Assembly: GCA_021844425.1 (NCBI GenBank)
Contig: JAKBTL010000125.1
Span: 1-32,177, forward strand
Direction of reading: 5' to 3'
Source of the DNA: Actinomycetes bacterium
Lineage (GTDB): Bacteria; Actinomycetota; Acidimicrobiia; Acidimicrobiales; RAAP-2
DNA: 32,177 nucleotides
The notes under the pieces are model-generated. The model worked only from the letters and a program-made list of their open reading frames with translations. It did not search any database and had not been told where the DNA came from. The translations under genes were made by a program, and so were the position numbers. Shown here piece by piece: positions 15,126 through 23,558 of this stretch (position 1 is the stretch's first letter; every line of letters starts with the position of its first letter).

Positions 15126-16571
15126 ATGTCACAGGAGGCCAGCCGCTCGATCCGGGGCGACGGCGGTGAGCTGCGTGCTCGGGCGCACCGTAGCTGGGAG
15201 GACGACGTCCTCCCGGCGCTCGTGCGCTACACGGCCATCCCGTGCCTGTCCCCCGACTTCGACGAGGGATGGGAAGCATCCGGTCATCTCGCCGAGGCCG
15301 CGTCGCTGCTCCAGGCGTGGGCCGAGGGCAAGGCGGTCGACGGGCTGCGCGCGGAGGTGCTCGGGGGCAGCGGGAGGACCCCGCTCCTGCTCGTCGACGC
15401 GCCGGCGACCGGCGGGCGGACTGGCACGGTACTCGTCTACGGCCACCTGGACAAGCAGCCCCCGCTCGGCGAGTGGCGCGACGGCCTCGGGCCGTTCGCC
15501 CCGGTACGGGAGGGCGACCGCCTCTACGGCAGGGGAACCGCCGACGACGGGTACGCGCTGTTCGCCGCGGTGACGGCCGTGGAGATCCTCGACGCCGCCT
15601 CCATTCCCCGACCGCGCGTGGTCGTGATGGTGGAGGCGAGCGAGGAGAGCGGGAGCCCGGACCTCCCCGGGCACCTCGACGCCTTGGGCGCCACGCTCGG
15701 TAGCCCCGACCTCGTCGTGTGCCTCGACTCGGGGTGCCTCAGCTACGACCGCCTGTGGCTCACCTCGTCCCTCCGGGGCAACCTCGTCGCCACCGTCTCG
15801 GTGCAGGTGCTCACCGAAGGGGTCCACAGCGGCGGCGCCGGCGGCATCGTCCCGACATCCTTCCGGCTGCTCCGTCTCCTGCTCGACCGGCTCGAGGACC
15901 CGCGCACCGGAGAGGTCCGCCTCGCCGCGCTCCACGCCGACGGCCGGCCGGAGAGGTCGCAGACGGTCCCGCCGAGTTGGAACGCCGCGGAGGCCTTCCC
16001 CGTCGTCCCTGGCCTCGAGCTCGAAGGCACGTCGGACGAGGACCGGCTGGTGCGCCGAGCCTGGTCGCCGGTGCTCGCGGTCACCGGCATGGACGGGATC
16101 CCGGCGGTGCGAGACGGCGGTAACGTCCTGCGGCCCTCCACCACGGCCAAGATCTCCATCCGGCTCCCGCCAACCGTGGACGCCGCCTCGGCCAAGGCAG
16201 CGCTCGAGTCGACCCTGACCGCAGCGCCGCCCTCGGGGGCACGCGTCGAGGTCCGCGTCGACGGCGCTGCGAACGGCTGGGCGGCACCGCCGATCGACGC
16301 CTGGGTCGACCACGCGTTCACCCGCGCCTCCGAGGAGCTGTTCGGCACCGCGCCCGGCTCCTTCGGCGAGGGGGGGACGATCCCGTTCCTCGCCATGCTC
16401 ACCGAGCGCTACCCCGGAGTCCCGCTGGTGGCGACCGGGGTGCTCGGCCCCGGGAGCAACGCCCACGGGCCAAACGAGTTCCTGCACCTCCCGATGGCAC
16501 GGGCCGTGACCGTCGCCACGGCCCGCCTCGTCGAAGCCGCCGGGGCGCGGTCGCCCGGCGCAGCGCGCTAG
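15126..16571 (+). CDS. M20-family dipeptidase/peptidase
   Basis: A 481-residue di-zinc peptidase of the M20 family (carnosinase/PepV/DapE-like). Metal and catalytic residues are visible in order: H107 and D109 in 'YGHLDKQP', D140 in 'GRGTADDG', the E173-E174 pair in 'EASEESGS', D201 in 'VCLDSG', and a C-terminal His in 'GSNAHGPNE'. A dimerisation domain lies between, with 'GVHSGGAGG'. It should hydrolyse dipeptides or short peptides in the cytosol. It follows the TldD/TldE pair, suggesting a peptide-turnover group in which TldD/E products are finished by this enzyme; that link is inference. NadC starts 8 bp after its stop. Confidence 0.92.
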   Translation: MSQEASRSIRGDGGELRARAHRSWEDDVLPALVRYTAIPCLSPDFDEGWEASGHLAEAASLLQAWAEGKAVDGLRAEVLGGSGRTPLLLVDAPATGGRTGTVLVYGHLDKQPPLGEWRDGLGPFAPVREGDRLYGRGTADDGYALFAAVTAVEILDAASIPRPRVVVMVEASEESGSPDLPGHLDALGATLGSPDLVVCLDSGCLSYDRLWLTSSLRGNLVATVSVQVLTEGVHSGGAGGIVPTSFRLLRLLLDRLEDPRTGEVRLAALHADGRPERSQTVPPSWNAAEAFPVVPGLELEGTSDEDRLVRRAWSPVLAVTGMDGIPAVRDGGNVLRPSTTAKISIRLPPTVDAASAKAALESTLTAAPPSGARVEVRVDGAANGWAAPPIDAWVDHAFTRASEELFGTAPGSFGEGGTIPFLAMLTERYPGVPLVATGVLGPGSNAHGPNEFLHLPMARAVTVATARLVEAAGARSPGAAR

Positions 16572-16579
16572 AGGCGACC

Positions 16580-17446
16580 ATGCCTTCCTCTCCGGTCGAC
16601 CCGCCGCTCCTCGCGGTGCGCCAGGCAGTCACCCTCGCGCTTGCCGAGGACTGGCTGCCCCTCGGAGACCTCACCGCCTCGCTGGTCGACGTCTCGCGCA
16701 CCGCTACGACCGCCGTCGTCGCCCGGGCGTCGGGCGTCGTGGCGGGACGACTGTGCGCGCTCGAGTCGTTCCGCCAGGTCGACCGGGACGTCGAGGTCGA
16801 ATGGCACGCCCCCGACGGCACGGCCGTCAGCTCGGGATCGGTCGTCGCCCACGTCCGGGGCCCCCTCCGCTCGATCCTCACCGCAGAGCGCACGGCGCTC
16901 AACTTCCTCTGCCACCTCTCCGGCGTGGCGAGCGCGACGCGCCGCGTCGTCGACGCAGTCGCCGCGGTCAACCCCTCGACGAGGGTGGTGGACACCCGCA
17001 AGACGATCCCGGGGCTGCGGGCACTGCAGAAGGCCGCGGTGCGAGCCGGGGGTGGACGGAACCATCGCGGGTCGCTGTCCGACGGCGTCTTGGTGAAGGA
17101 CAACCACCTCGGCGGCCTGCCGATCGCCGACGCGGTCGCACGAGCCCTCGCGCAATTCCCGATGCGGATGGTCGAGGTCGAGTGCGACCGCCCGGAGCAG
17201 GCCATGGAGGCAGCCTCTGCGGGCGCCCACGTCGTGATGCTCGACAACATGGCTCCCGACGAGGTCGCCAGCACCGTCCGCGCGCTGCGCGCAGGCGGGT
17301 CCGGCGTGCTCGTCGAGGTCTCGGGAGGTCTCGACGAGGCCAGCGCGCCGGCGTACGCGGCGGCCGGCGCCGACCTTCTCTCGCTCGGGGCGCTCACGCA
17401 CTCCGCCCCCGCGCTGGACCTCGGGTTGGACCTGCGCGAGACATGA
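16580..17446 (+). CDS. nadC: Nicotinate-nucleotide pyrophosphorylase (carboxylating)
   Basis: A 288-residue quinolinate phosphoribosyltransferase, which converts quinolinate and PRPP to nicotinate mononucleotide in NAD synthesis. The core signature is intact: 'DTRKTIPGLR', 'AVRAGGGRNHR', 'VLVKDNHL', and 'EVECDRPEQ' followed by 'VMLDNM'. The length matches the family. A weak AGAGGCGA ribosome binding site precedes the ATG. Its usual partners nadA and nadB are not in the window. Its stop overlaps the start of the downstream phosphatase gene (ATGA). Confidence 0.95.
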   Translation: MPSSPVDPPLLAVRQAVTLALAEDWLPLGDLTASLVDVSRTATTAVVARASGVVAGRLCALESFRQVDRDVEVEWHAPDGTAVSSGSVVAHVRGPLRSILTAERTALNFLCHLSGVASATRRVVDAVAAVNPSTRVVDTRKTIPGLRALQKAAVRAGGGRNHRGSLSDGVLVKDNHLGGLPIADAVARALAQFPMRMVEVECDRPEQAMEAASAGAHVVMLDNMAPDEVASTVRALRAGGSGVLVEVSGGLDEASAPAYAAAGADLLSLGALTHSAPALDLGLDLRET

Positions 17447-19779
17447 CCGCGCGCGGTGCTCGGGCGCAGGTCGCAGGATCGCCCGGAACGCTCCGCCCGA
17501 TGCTCGCGATCGAGGACCTCCTGGCGGTCGAGCGCGCCACGGCCGCACTCGTCGACCCCCTCGTCGGGCTCTGGCGTTCCGTGCGAGCGAGCGCCGGTGC
17601 GTCGGGCGCCCCTCGCTCCCTCGACCCCGACTTGCGCGAGGCGCTCAGGACGATGCGCCGGCTCCTCTCTGTCGACGCCGTCGCGGTCGAGCTGGCGAAC
17701 GAGGCCGGTGACGAGGTGATCGCGCGCGCCGCCGCCGGGCTCAGCGAGGAGCTCATCGTCGGCGGGGCGGTCCGCACGGGAGAAGGACCGGCCGGACAGG
17801 TGCTCACGAGCCGCGAGCCGCTGGTGGTCGCCGAGCTGCGCTCCGCGGGCAGCCTCGACCCGACCCTGGAGCGAAGCGGCCTGCGCTCGCTGGTCGCGGT
17901 CCCGATGCTCGGCCACGGCCACCTCATCGGGGTGCTCTGGGCTGCGAGCAGCGAAGAGGACCGCTTCGGCCTCGCCGGCCCGGGGATCCTCCAGCTCGTC
18001 GCGGGCCAGCTCGCGGCCGCGCTCGACCGGATCGAGATCTTCGAGCGCGAGCGCGCCGCCCGCAAGGAGGCAGAGCAGCTCGCGACACGCATCGCCAGGA
18101 TCCAAACCGCGACCGCCGAGCTCGCCCGGACGCACTCGTCCGACGAGGTCGCCGCCACGATCGTGCGCATGCTCCACCCCGCGCACGGCACGTGGCGCGG
18201 GGTCTGGCTGGTCGACGAGAACCGCCTCGAGCTCTGCGCCGAGTCCGGCGACGGGCCACCTGTATGGGAGCCCGGGTGGGAGCACCGCGTGGACATCGAG
18301 GGCAGCTCCCCGCTCGCGGCCGCCGTCGCCAGCGGGCGCGTCACCTACGGGGTCACCACCACCAGCACCGGTGAGGGAAGCTGGGCCGTGCTGCCGCTCG
18401 TCGCGCACGACGGCGCCGTCGGGGCGCTCGCGCTCGTGGCGCGCCGAGCGGACAGCTTCACGCCCGACGAGCGGTCCTTCCTCGCCCTCGTCGCCGGACA
18501 GGCGGCCCAGGCGCTCGAACGCGCCCGTCTGGCAGAGGCCGAGCGGAAGGCCGCGGAGCGAGCGTCGTTCTTCGCACAAGCGGCCGAGGTGCTGGCCGAG
18601 GCGGACGACCTCGCCGCGACGCTCGACCGGCTCGCCGACCTCGCGGTCTTGACCATCGGCGAGATCTGCCTCATCGACGTCGTCGCCGAGGACGGGCGTC
18701 TCGCGCGTATGGCCGCCAAGCACCGCGACCCAGCCCTCCAGCCGCTCGTCGATCGGCTCCGCGCCGAGTTCCCGCCCGATCCCGGGTCGGAGCACCCAGC
18801 GGTCCGGGCGGTCGCCAGCGGCGAAGCCACCTGGTCCGGGGACATATCCGAGGAGCTCCTGCGCGCGACGACGCGCAGCGGCGTGCACTTCGAGCTCGTA
18901 CGCGCGCTCGGATTCCGCTCGTACCTCACGGTCCCCCTCGCCGCGTCCGACTGCGTGGTCGGGGCGATGACGTCCGTGTCGACCAGCCAGAGCTTCCGTC
19001 GTGACGACATCACCTTCGCCGAGGAGCTCGCGCGCCACGTCGCCTCCGTGGTCGACCGCGCCCGCCGATACGAATCGGCCTTCCGCACCTCCAAGATCCT
19101 CCAGTCGAGCCTCCTGCCCCCACGCGTGCCAGAGGCTCCCGGGGTCATCGTGGAGACCCGCTACCTCACGGCCAATCAGGGCCTCGAGGTCAGTGGCGAC
19201 TTCTACGACCTGCTCGTGCTGCCGGCAGGGGACGTGCTCTTCATGGTCGGCGACGTCGCTGGTCACGACCGCGACGCCGCTGCGCAGATGGGCCATCTGC
19301 GCACCGCCGCTCGAGCCCTCGCAGGCAGCTCCCCCGTGCCCTCCGCCCTCCTCTCCGCGCTGCGCTCGGTGTGGGGGCTCCTCGGCTTCGAGCGGATCGC
19401 GACCATGGTCGTCGGGCTCCTCGACCCCTCCACCGGCGAGCTCGCCATCGGCTCGGCAGGCCACTACCCTCCGCTGCTCGTCGGCGCTCGCGGGGCGACC
19501 TTCCTACCGGTGCCCCCTGGCCCGCCGCTCGGCATCGACGCGCCGCGGTCGGGCGTGTGGCGCGGGAAGATCGACGCGGGCCAGGTGCTGCTCGCCTACA
19601 CCGACGGTGCCGTCGACGAGCGGGCAGCGGGCAGCGACGAGAGCATGGCGCACCTCGCCGAGGTCGCCGCCGACGGCGAGCAGACCCCGGTCGCCGTGTG
19701 CGATCGGGTCGTCGCCGGGATCGCCTCGGAGCGCCGCGACGACGTCGCCTTGCTCGCCTTGTCGCTCGAGCGGTCCTGA
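17443..19779 (+). CDS. Triple-GAF PP2C-type (RsbU/SpoIIE) serine phosphatase
   Basis: A 778-residue sensor phosphatase. Three GAF-like sensor domains occupy about 50-200, 220-365 and 380-540, joined by helical linkers rich in Glu/Arg/Ala. A PP2C/SpoIIE domain follows (about 560-778), with 'SGDFYDLLVLP', 'VGDVAGHDRDAAA', 'YTDGAVDER' and 'RRDDVALLAL' supplying the metal-binding aspartates. Such proteins dephosphorylate anti-sigma-factor antagonists and so switch stress sigma factors. No anti-sigma, antagonist or sigma gene is adjacent, so its partner is elsewhere. No membrane helix is seen, so it is cytosolic. The ATG overlaps the nadC stop by 4 nt, an unexpected translational coupling. It converges on the acyl-CoA dehydrogenase gene with 14 nt between the stops. 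Confidence 0.92.
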   Translation: MTARGARAQVAGSPGTLRPMLAIEDLLAVERATAALVDPLVGLWRSVRASAGASGAPRSLDPDLREALRTMRRLLSVDAVAVELANEAGDEVIARAAAGLSEELIVGGAVRTGEGPAGQVLTSREPLVVAELRSAGSLDPTLERSGLRSLVAVPMLGHGHLIGVLWAASSEEDRFGLAGPGILQLVAGQLAAALDRIEIFERERAARKEAEQLATRIARIQTATAELARTHSSDEVAATIVRMLHPAHGTWRGVWLVDENRLELCAESGDGPPVWEPGWEHRVDIEGSSPLAAAVASGRVTYGVTTTSTGEGSWAVLPLVAHDGAVGALALVARRADSFTPDERSFLALVAGQAAQALERARLAEAERKAAERASFFAQAAEVLAEADDLAATLDRLADLAVLTIGEICLIDVVAEDGRLARMAAKHRDPALQPLVDRLRAEFPPDPGSEHPAVRAVASGEATWSGDISEELLRATTRSGVHFELVRALGFRSYLTVPLAASDCVVGAMTSVSTSQSFRRDDITFAEELARHVASVVDRARRYESAFRTSKILQSSLLPPRVPEAPGVIVETRYLTANQGLEVSGDFYDLLVLPAGDVLFMVGDVAGHDRDAAAQMGHLRTAARALAGSSPVPSALLSALRSVWGLLGFERIATMVVGLLDPSTGELAIGSAGHYPPLLVGARGATFLPVPPGPPLGIDAPRSGVWRGKIDAGQVLLAYTDGAVDERAAGSDESMAHLAEVAADGEQTPVAVCDRVVAGIASERRDDVALLALSLERS

Positions 19780-19793
19780 GCCGTGCTGACCGC

Positions 19794-21113
19794 TCAGCCG
19801 CGCGGGACGTCCCTCCATGGCCGGTCCCGGTCGTTCCTCGGCTCTCGGGGGAGGCCGAGCACGCGCTCGGCGAGGATGTTGCGCATGACCTCTGACGTGC
19901 CGCCTTCGATGGAGCTCGCCCTCGCCCGGAGGAACTGCCGCCGTACGTCGGTCGAGGACGACGTGAGCCCCGTTGGCCGGATCCTCGGGTAGTCCGAGGT
20001 GTAGAGCATGCCGTCGGCGCCCATGAGGTCCACGCAGAGCTCCGTCGTGCGCTTGCGCTCCTCTGCGTACGCGAGCTTCGCGACCGAGCCCTCGGGTCCT
20101 GGGATCCCGGCGCGCCGGTTGTGCGCGGCACGGAGGTTCGTGAGACGAGCGACCTCGTGGGCCACCCAGCGCTGGAGCAGCCGGTCGCGCAGCACGAGCG
20201 CGTGCGGCGACGCGTCGCCCGCCCAACGCTCGCCCCAGAGCCGCACGGCTTCGGAGATGGGGCCCGCGCCGCGCTGGGCGTCGCTTTCCCCGATCGCGAC
20301 ACGCTCGTGCATGAGCGTCGTCAGCGCCACGCGCCAGCCCTCCCCCACCCCACCGAGACGCGTCGAGTCGGGCGTGCGGGCATCGCTGAAGAAGACCTCG
20401 TTGAACTCCGCCTCGCCGGTCATCTGGTAGAGGGGCTGCACGTCCACGCCGGGCGCGTGCATGTCCACGAGGAAGCAGGTGAGCCCGGCGTGCTTCGGAA
20501 CGTCGGGGTCGCTGCGCGCGAGGAGCAGCCCGAAGCTCGCCAGGTGCGCGGCGGTCGTCCAGACCTTCTGCCCGTTGAGGACCCACTCGTCACCGTCGGG
20601 CTCGGCCCTGGTCGCCAGGCTGGCCACGTCGGAGCCTGCTCCAGGCTCGCTGAAAAGCTGGCACCAGATCTCCTCGCCGGTGAAGAGGGGTCGGAGGTAG
20701 CGGTCCAGCTGAGTTGCGGTGCCGTGCGCGAGAAGCGTCGGCGCGACCATGCCGTACCCGATGACGTTGCGCAGCGCAGGTGTCGGCGCGCCGCCGTCAG
20801 CCAGCCGGGCGGAGACGCGCTGGTGGAGCGAGGGGGGCAGGCCGAGCCCGCCCCGGCCCTCGGGGAAGTGCACCCACGCGAGCCCCCGGTCGAACTGGGC
20901 GCCGAGGAATTGCTCGGGCGACGTGGACAGCGGGGGGAGCGCCGAGAGCAGGTCGTCGACGAGCGCGTCGACCGTCTCCTCGAGAGGGTCGTTGCCCGGG
21001 TCGTTGCCCGGGTCGTTGCCCGGCTCGTTGCCCGGGTCGTTGCCCGGCTCGTTGCCCGGGTCGTTGCCCGGCTCGTTGCCCGGGTCGTTGCGGTGGGTGG
21101 TCCCCGTGGCCAT
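19794..21113 (-). CDS. Acyl-CoA dehydrogenase (FadE-like)
   Basis: A 439-residue flavoprotein of the acyl-CoA dehydrogenase family. Typical motifs are 'FSEPGAGSDVASL' and 'WVLNGQKVWTTAAH' in the middle domain and 'SSIEGGTSEVMRNILAERVLG' near the end, which binds FAD and closes the fold. It resembles the large mycobacterial FadE set used for fatty acid or sterol side-chain oxidation; the substrate is not predictable. The N-terminal 45 residues are unusual: alternating GNDP/GNEP units coded by a perfect 12-bp repeat. The ATG at 21113 is supported by GGAGGAG upstream and overlaps the stop of the KdpD-like gene by one base, so the two are probably co-transcribed. A later start would remove the repeat but has no better signal. 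Confidence 0.93.
   Translation of the reverse strand: MATGTTHRNDPGNEPGNDPGNEPGNDPGNEPGNDPGNDPGNDPLEETVDALVDDLLSALPPLSTSPEQFLGAQFDRGLAWVHFPEGRGGLGLPPSLHQRVSARLADGGAPTPALRNVIGYGMVAPTLLAHGTATQLDRYLRPLFTGEEIWCQLFSEPGAGSDVASLATRAEPDGDEWVLNGQKVWTTAAHLASFGLLLARSDPDVPKHAGLTCFLVDMHAPGVDVQPLYQMTGEAEFNEVFFSDARTPDSTRLGGVGEGWRVALTTLMHERVAIGESDAQRGAGPISEAVRLWGERWAGDASPHALVLRDRLLQRWVAHEVARLTNLRAAHNRRAGIPGPEGSVAKLAYAEERKRTTELCVDLMGADGMLYTSDYPRIRPTGLTSSSTDVRRQFLRARASSIEGGTSEVMRNILAERVLGLPREPRNDRDRPWRDVPRG
20991..21086 (-). repeat. 12-bp in-frame tandem repeat (8 copies)
   Basis: Eight consecutive copies of GTTGCCCGG(G/C)TC (plus strand) differ only at one base, and a partial copy follows. On the coding strand they give (N-D/E-P-G)n at the N-terminus of the acyl-CoA dehydrogenase. 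The alternation of the variable base (D,E,D,E,D,E,D,D) suggests amplification partly as 24-bp units. Confidence 0.95.
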
Positions 21114-22342
21114 CAGGCGAGCTCCTCCCCCTCCCCGGCGCCGACGACCCGGCGCCCGCCGTCCCCGGCGTCGCCGAGCTCGCGGCGTGCGATGACGTGC
21201 ACGTCGATCCCGCTCTGCGCGGCAGCGCGCAGCACCTTGCGCACCACAGAGCCGCGGGTGAGCTCGTCCCAGCGGCTCCGCTGGGTGGCGCCGACGACGA
21301 TCTGGGTCACCTGGTGCTCCGCGGCGACCTCGACGATGGCGGCCGCAGGGTCCTCCCCATCCACCTCGATCCAGCGCCCGCCCACGTCCTCTGCGAGCCC
21401 CTTCAGCGCGTCGAGCGCGGGCCTGTCGCCGGCGCCTTCACGCTCGGGGTCCCTCACGTGGAGCACGAGGAGCTCCCCTTTGGCCCGCTGCGCCATCCGG
21501 GCCGCTCGCCGCACGACCGCGTCGCTCCCCGGCGCGCTCGTGACCGAGACGAGGATGCGCTCGGTCGTGTCCCACACGGTCGCGGGGCGGTGGCTCTCGA
21601 GGAACCGGAGCAGCTCCTCTTCGGTCTCGTCGGCCACGAAGCGCAGGGCGAGCTCGCGCAGCGCGACGAGGTTCTCCGTGCGGAAGAAGCCGTTCAACGC
21701 GGTCGAGATCTTGTCGGGAGGGTAAATGTTGCCGTGCAACATGCGTCGGCGGAGCTGCTCGGGGGACGAGTCGATGAGCTCGAGCTGGTCCGCCCGCCGC
21801 ACGACCCAGTCGGGCACGCGCTCGCGGACACGGGCGCCGGTGATCACCTCCACGGCGTCCGCGACGCTCTCGAGGTGCTGGATGTTGACCGTGCTGATCA
21901 CCGCGATGCCCGCCTGCAGTAGGTCGAGGACGTCCTCCCAGCGCTTCTCGTGCGGGCCCGATCCGGGCACGTTCGTGTGCGCGAGCTCGTCGACCAGCGC
22001 CACCTCCGGGTGACGCCGCAGCACCGCCTCGAGGTCCATCTCGTAGAAGGTCGCCCCCCGGTACTCGACCGATTTCCGGGGGACGACCTCGAGGTCACGG
22101 ATCTGCTCCGCCGTCTTGGGCCTCCCGTGCGTCTCGACGAAGCCGATGACCACGTCGGTCCCACGTGCATGTCGCCGCCATCCCTCGTCGAGCATGGCGA
22201 CGGTCTTGCCGACCCCCGCGACCGCGCCGACGTAGAGGCGGAAGCGCCCGGCTGGGCGAACCGCCTGCGCGGACTCCTCGTCGACTGCGACCGGGTCGGC
22301 CACTGCATCATTGTGCCGGAGCACCACGCAGAAAGCCGACAT
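21113..22342 (-). CDS. KdpD-like sensor domain protein lacking the kinase (KdpD-N + USP)
   Basis: About 409 residues from ATG 22342 (AGGGG nearby); a start at a later GTG is possible. Residues 30-240 match the KdpD N-terminal domain, with Walker A 'GAVAGVGKT' (39-47), the Walker B-like 'VALVDELAHTNVPGS' and 'NIQHLES'. Residues about 255-385 are a universal-stress-protein domain. The protein then ends: the four membrane helices, GAF domain and histidine kinase core of full KdpD are absent. Full KdpD senses K+ and nucleotides (c-di-AMP or ATP) and phosphorylates KdpE to induce the KdpFABC pump; none of kdpFABC is here. It may be a stand-alone nucleotide-binding regulator or a remnant. A decayed kdpE lies divergently 17 bp away. 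Confidence 0.87.
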   Translation of the reverse strand: MSAFCVVLRHNDAVADPVAVDEESAQAVRPAGRFRLYVGAVAGVGKTVAMLDEGWRRHARGTDVVIGFVETHGRPKTAEQIRDLEVVPRKSVEYRGATFYEMDLEAVLRRHPEVALVDELAHTNVPGSGPHEKRWEDVLDLLQAGIAVISTVNIQHLESVADAVEVITGARVRERVPDWVVRRADQLELIDSSPEQLRRRMLHGNIYPPDKISTALNGFFRTENLVALRELALRFVADETEEELLRFLESHRPATVWDTTERILVSVTSAPGSDAVVRRAARMAQRAKGELLVLHVRDPEREGAGDRPALDALKGLAEDVGGRWIEVDGEDPAAAIVEVAAEHQVTQIVVGATQRSRWDELTRGSVVRKVLRAAAQSGIDVHVIARRELGDAGDGGRRVVGAGEGEELA

Positions 22343-22359
22343 GCTGCCCCTGCGGCCGC

Positions 22360-22845
22360 GTGGCGCGCATCTTCGCCGTCGACGACGACCAGCACTCGTG
22401 CGGGCGCTCCAGATCGCGCTGTCGGCCCGGGGCCACGACGTGGTCATGGCGCGTATGGCTGGCGACCGGATCTCCCAGGTCTCCCTCACCACCCCCGACG
22501 CCGTGATGCGCGACCTCGGCCTGCCCGACGAGGCCGAGCTGGAGTCGCGACTGCGGGTCGTGCTTCGGCGCAGTCTGGACGGCGCGGCCGATTCGCCGAG
22601 CACCGTCTGCGTCGGGGCGCTCGAGTTGACCTCCTCCATCACATGGCCCGCCTCGGCGCGAAGTACCTCGAGCTCACCGGCAGGGAGCTCGACCTCCTCG
22701 CCTACCTCACCCGGCGCGCGGAGAGGGTCTCGTACCCGCCAGATGGTCCTTCGCGACGTCTGGCGCTCAGCGTACGGGGCGGAGGCGCACTGCCTACGCG
22801 TGTGCGCTCACCGTCTCGGCGCCACGCGCGTGCGCAGGACGCTCT
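22360..22845 (+). pseudogene. Decayed kdpE-type response regulator
   Basis: Pieces of a KdpE-like OmpR-family regulator can be read only by changing frame. 'VARIFAVDDDQ' (from 22360) is the receiver start. 'LVRALQIALSARGHDVVMAR' then 'DAVMRDLGLPDE' follow in another frame. The text jumps straight to 'ELESRLRVVLRR', so the middle of the receiver (roughly 55-65 residues) is missing. 'YLELTGRELDLLAYLTRRAERV' (from about 22628) is in a third frame, and 'RQMVLRDVWRSAYGAEAHCL' (from about 22737), typical of the KdpE winged helix, returns to the second. Two or more frameshifts plus an internal deletion make it non-functional. Its orientation is divergent from the KdpD-like gene, unlike the usual kdpDE order, implying rearrangement. 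Confidence 0.75.
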
Positions 22846-22901
22846 GCGCTCTTCGGCACCCGTGCAGCGCCCTCGGCAGCCCGTTCCCTAGGCTCGCGCC
22901 T

Positions 22902-23558
22902 ATGCCCGAGGAGCGCCGCATGCTCCCCGATCCAGCCCCCCGTCGACCGGCCCCCCGTCGACCGGCCCCCCGCGGACCGGTCCCCTGCCCACCGGTCCTC
23001 CGCCGTTGGGTCTGGCCGCTCCCGCGCCTCGTCGCCGACCTCGCGGCAGCAGGGTTCGTCGCATGGGAAGGGCTGCAGGGTCGCTACTCGACGGCGTCGC
23101 ACGTGAGCATCCTCGCCGTGATCGCGGCGGTTCTCGTGCTGGCGACCATCGCCGGCAGAGGGCGCCAGCGCAGACGGAGCAGGACATGGCTGCGGGTTGG
23201 ATGGAGCGCCGTGCGCGAGCAGCTGGTCCGCCGACGCGCCCGGAGCGCCGTGGCCGCGGGTGTCCTCGGGTGGGTGCTGGTGATCTCGGCCACTGTCGGA
23301 TGGGACGGCTTCAGCTTCGCGATGCAACGTCACTCGCTGCCGACCCTTAGCCGCCTCATCGGCGCGGTCACCGACCACGAGTGGGGACGGGCTCTCCTCT
23401 TCGCAGCGTGGCTCGCGTTCGGGCTCTACCTCGCCGTCGGCTGGCGCCTCGGTTTGCAGGAGCCTCGCGAGAAGAGCCGCGGCCTCGGGAATCCTGCGGG
23501 CACGCCGCCCCGGTCGCTCCGGTCCTCCTCGCGGCTCCACGAGGAGGACATCCGGTGA
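22902..23558 (+). CDS. Membrane protein of unknown function
   Basis: A 218-residue protein from ATG 22902. The N-terminus is a Pro/Arg-rich repeat (APRRP units). Predicted membrane helices lie at about 65-88 (preceded by 'PRLVADLAAAGFVAWEG'), 120-140 and 165-185, separated by very basic stretches such as 'GRGRQRRRSRTWLR'. No family is recognised. It overlaps the next small membrane gene by GTGA, so the pair probably act together. It directly follows the kdpE relic in the same direction and in the frame of its last fragment, but shows no kdp similarity. Confidence 0.65.
   Translation: MPEERRMLPDPAPRRPAPRRPAPRGPVPCPPVLRRWVWPLPRLVADLAAAGFVAWEGLQGRYSTASHVSILAVIAAVLVLATIAGRGRQRRRSRTWLRVGWSAVREQLVRRRARSAVAAGVLGWVLVISATVGWDGFSFAMQRHSLPTLSRLIGAVTDHEWGRALLFAAWLAFGLYLAVGWRLGLQEPREKSRGLGNPAGTPPRSLRSSSRLHEEDIR
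22936..22995 (+). repeat. 15-bp in-frame tandem repeat (about 4 copies)
   Basis: ACCGG recurs every 15 bp (22946, 22961, 22976, 22991) within units of the type CCCCCCGTCGACCGG. The first two copies are identical and later ones diverge. They encode the Arg-Pro-Ala-Pro-Arg repeats of the membrane protein above. Confidence 0.8.

Noticed and set aside
16399-19464. 1021-residue minus-strand open frame opposite nadC and the phosphatase
   Set aside because: Arg/Gly/Ala-rich shadow with no motif; the plus-strand genes have complete family signatures over the same DNA.
22311-22901. Reading the 415-residue plus-strand frame as one intact protein
   Set aside because: Its first ~195 residues are out-of-frame pieces of a decayed kdpE; only the part from ATG 22902 reads like a real membrane protein.
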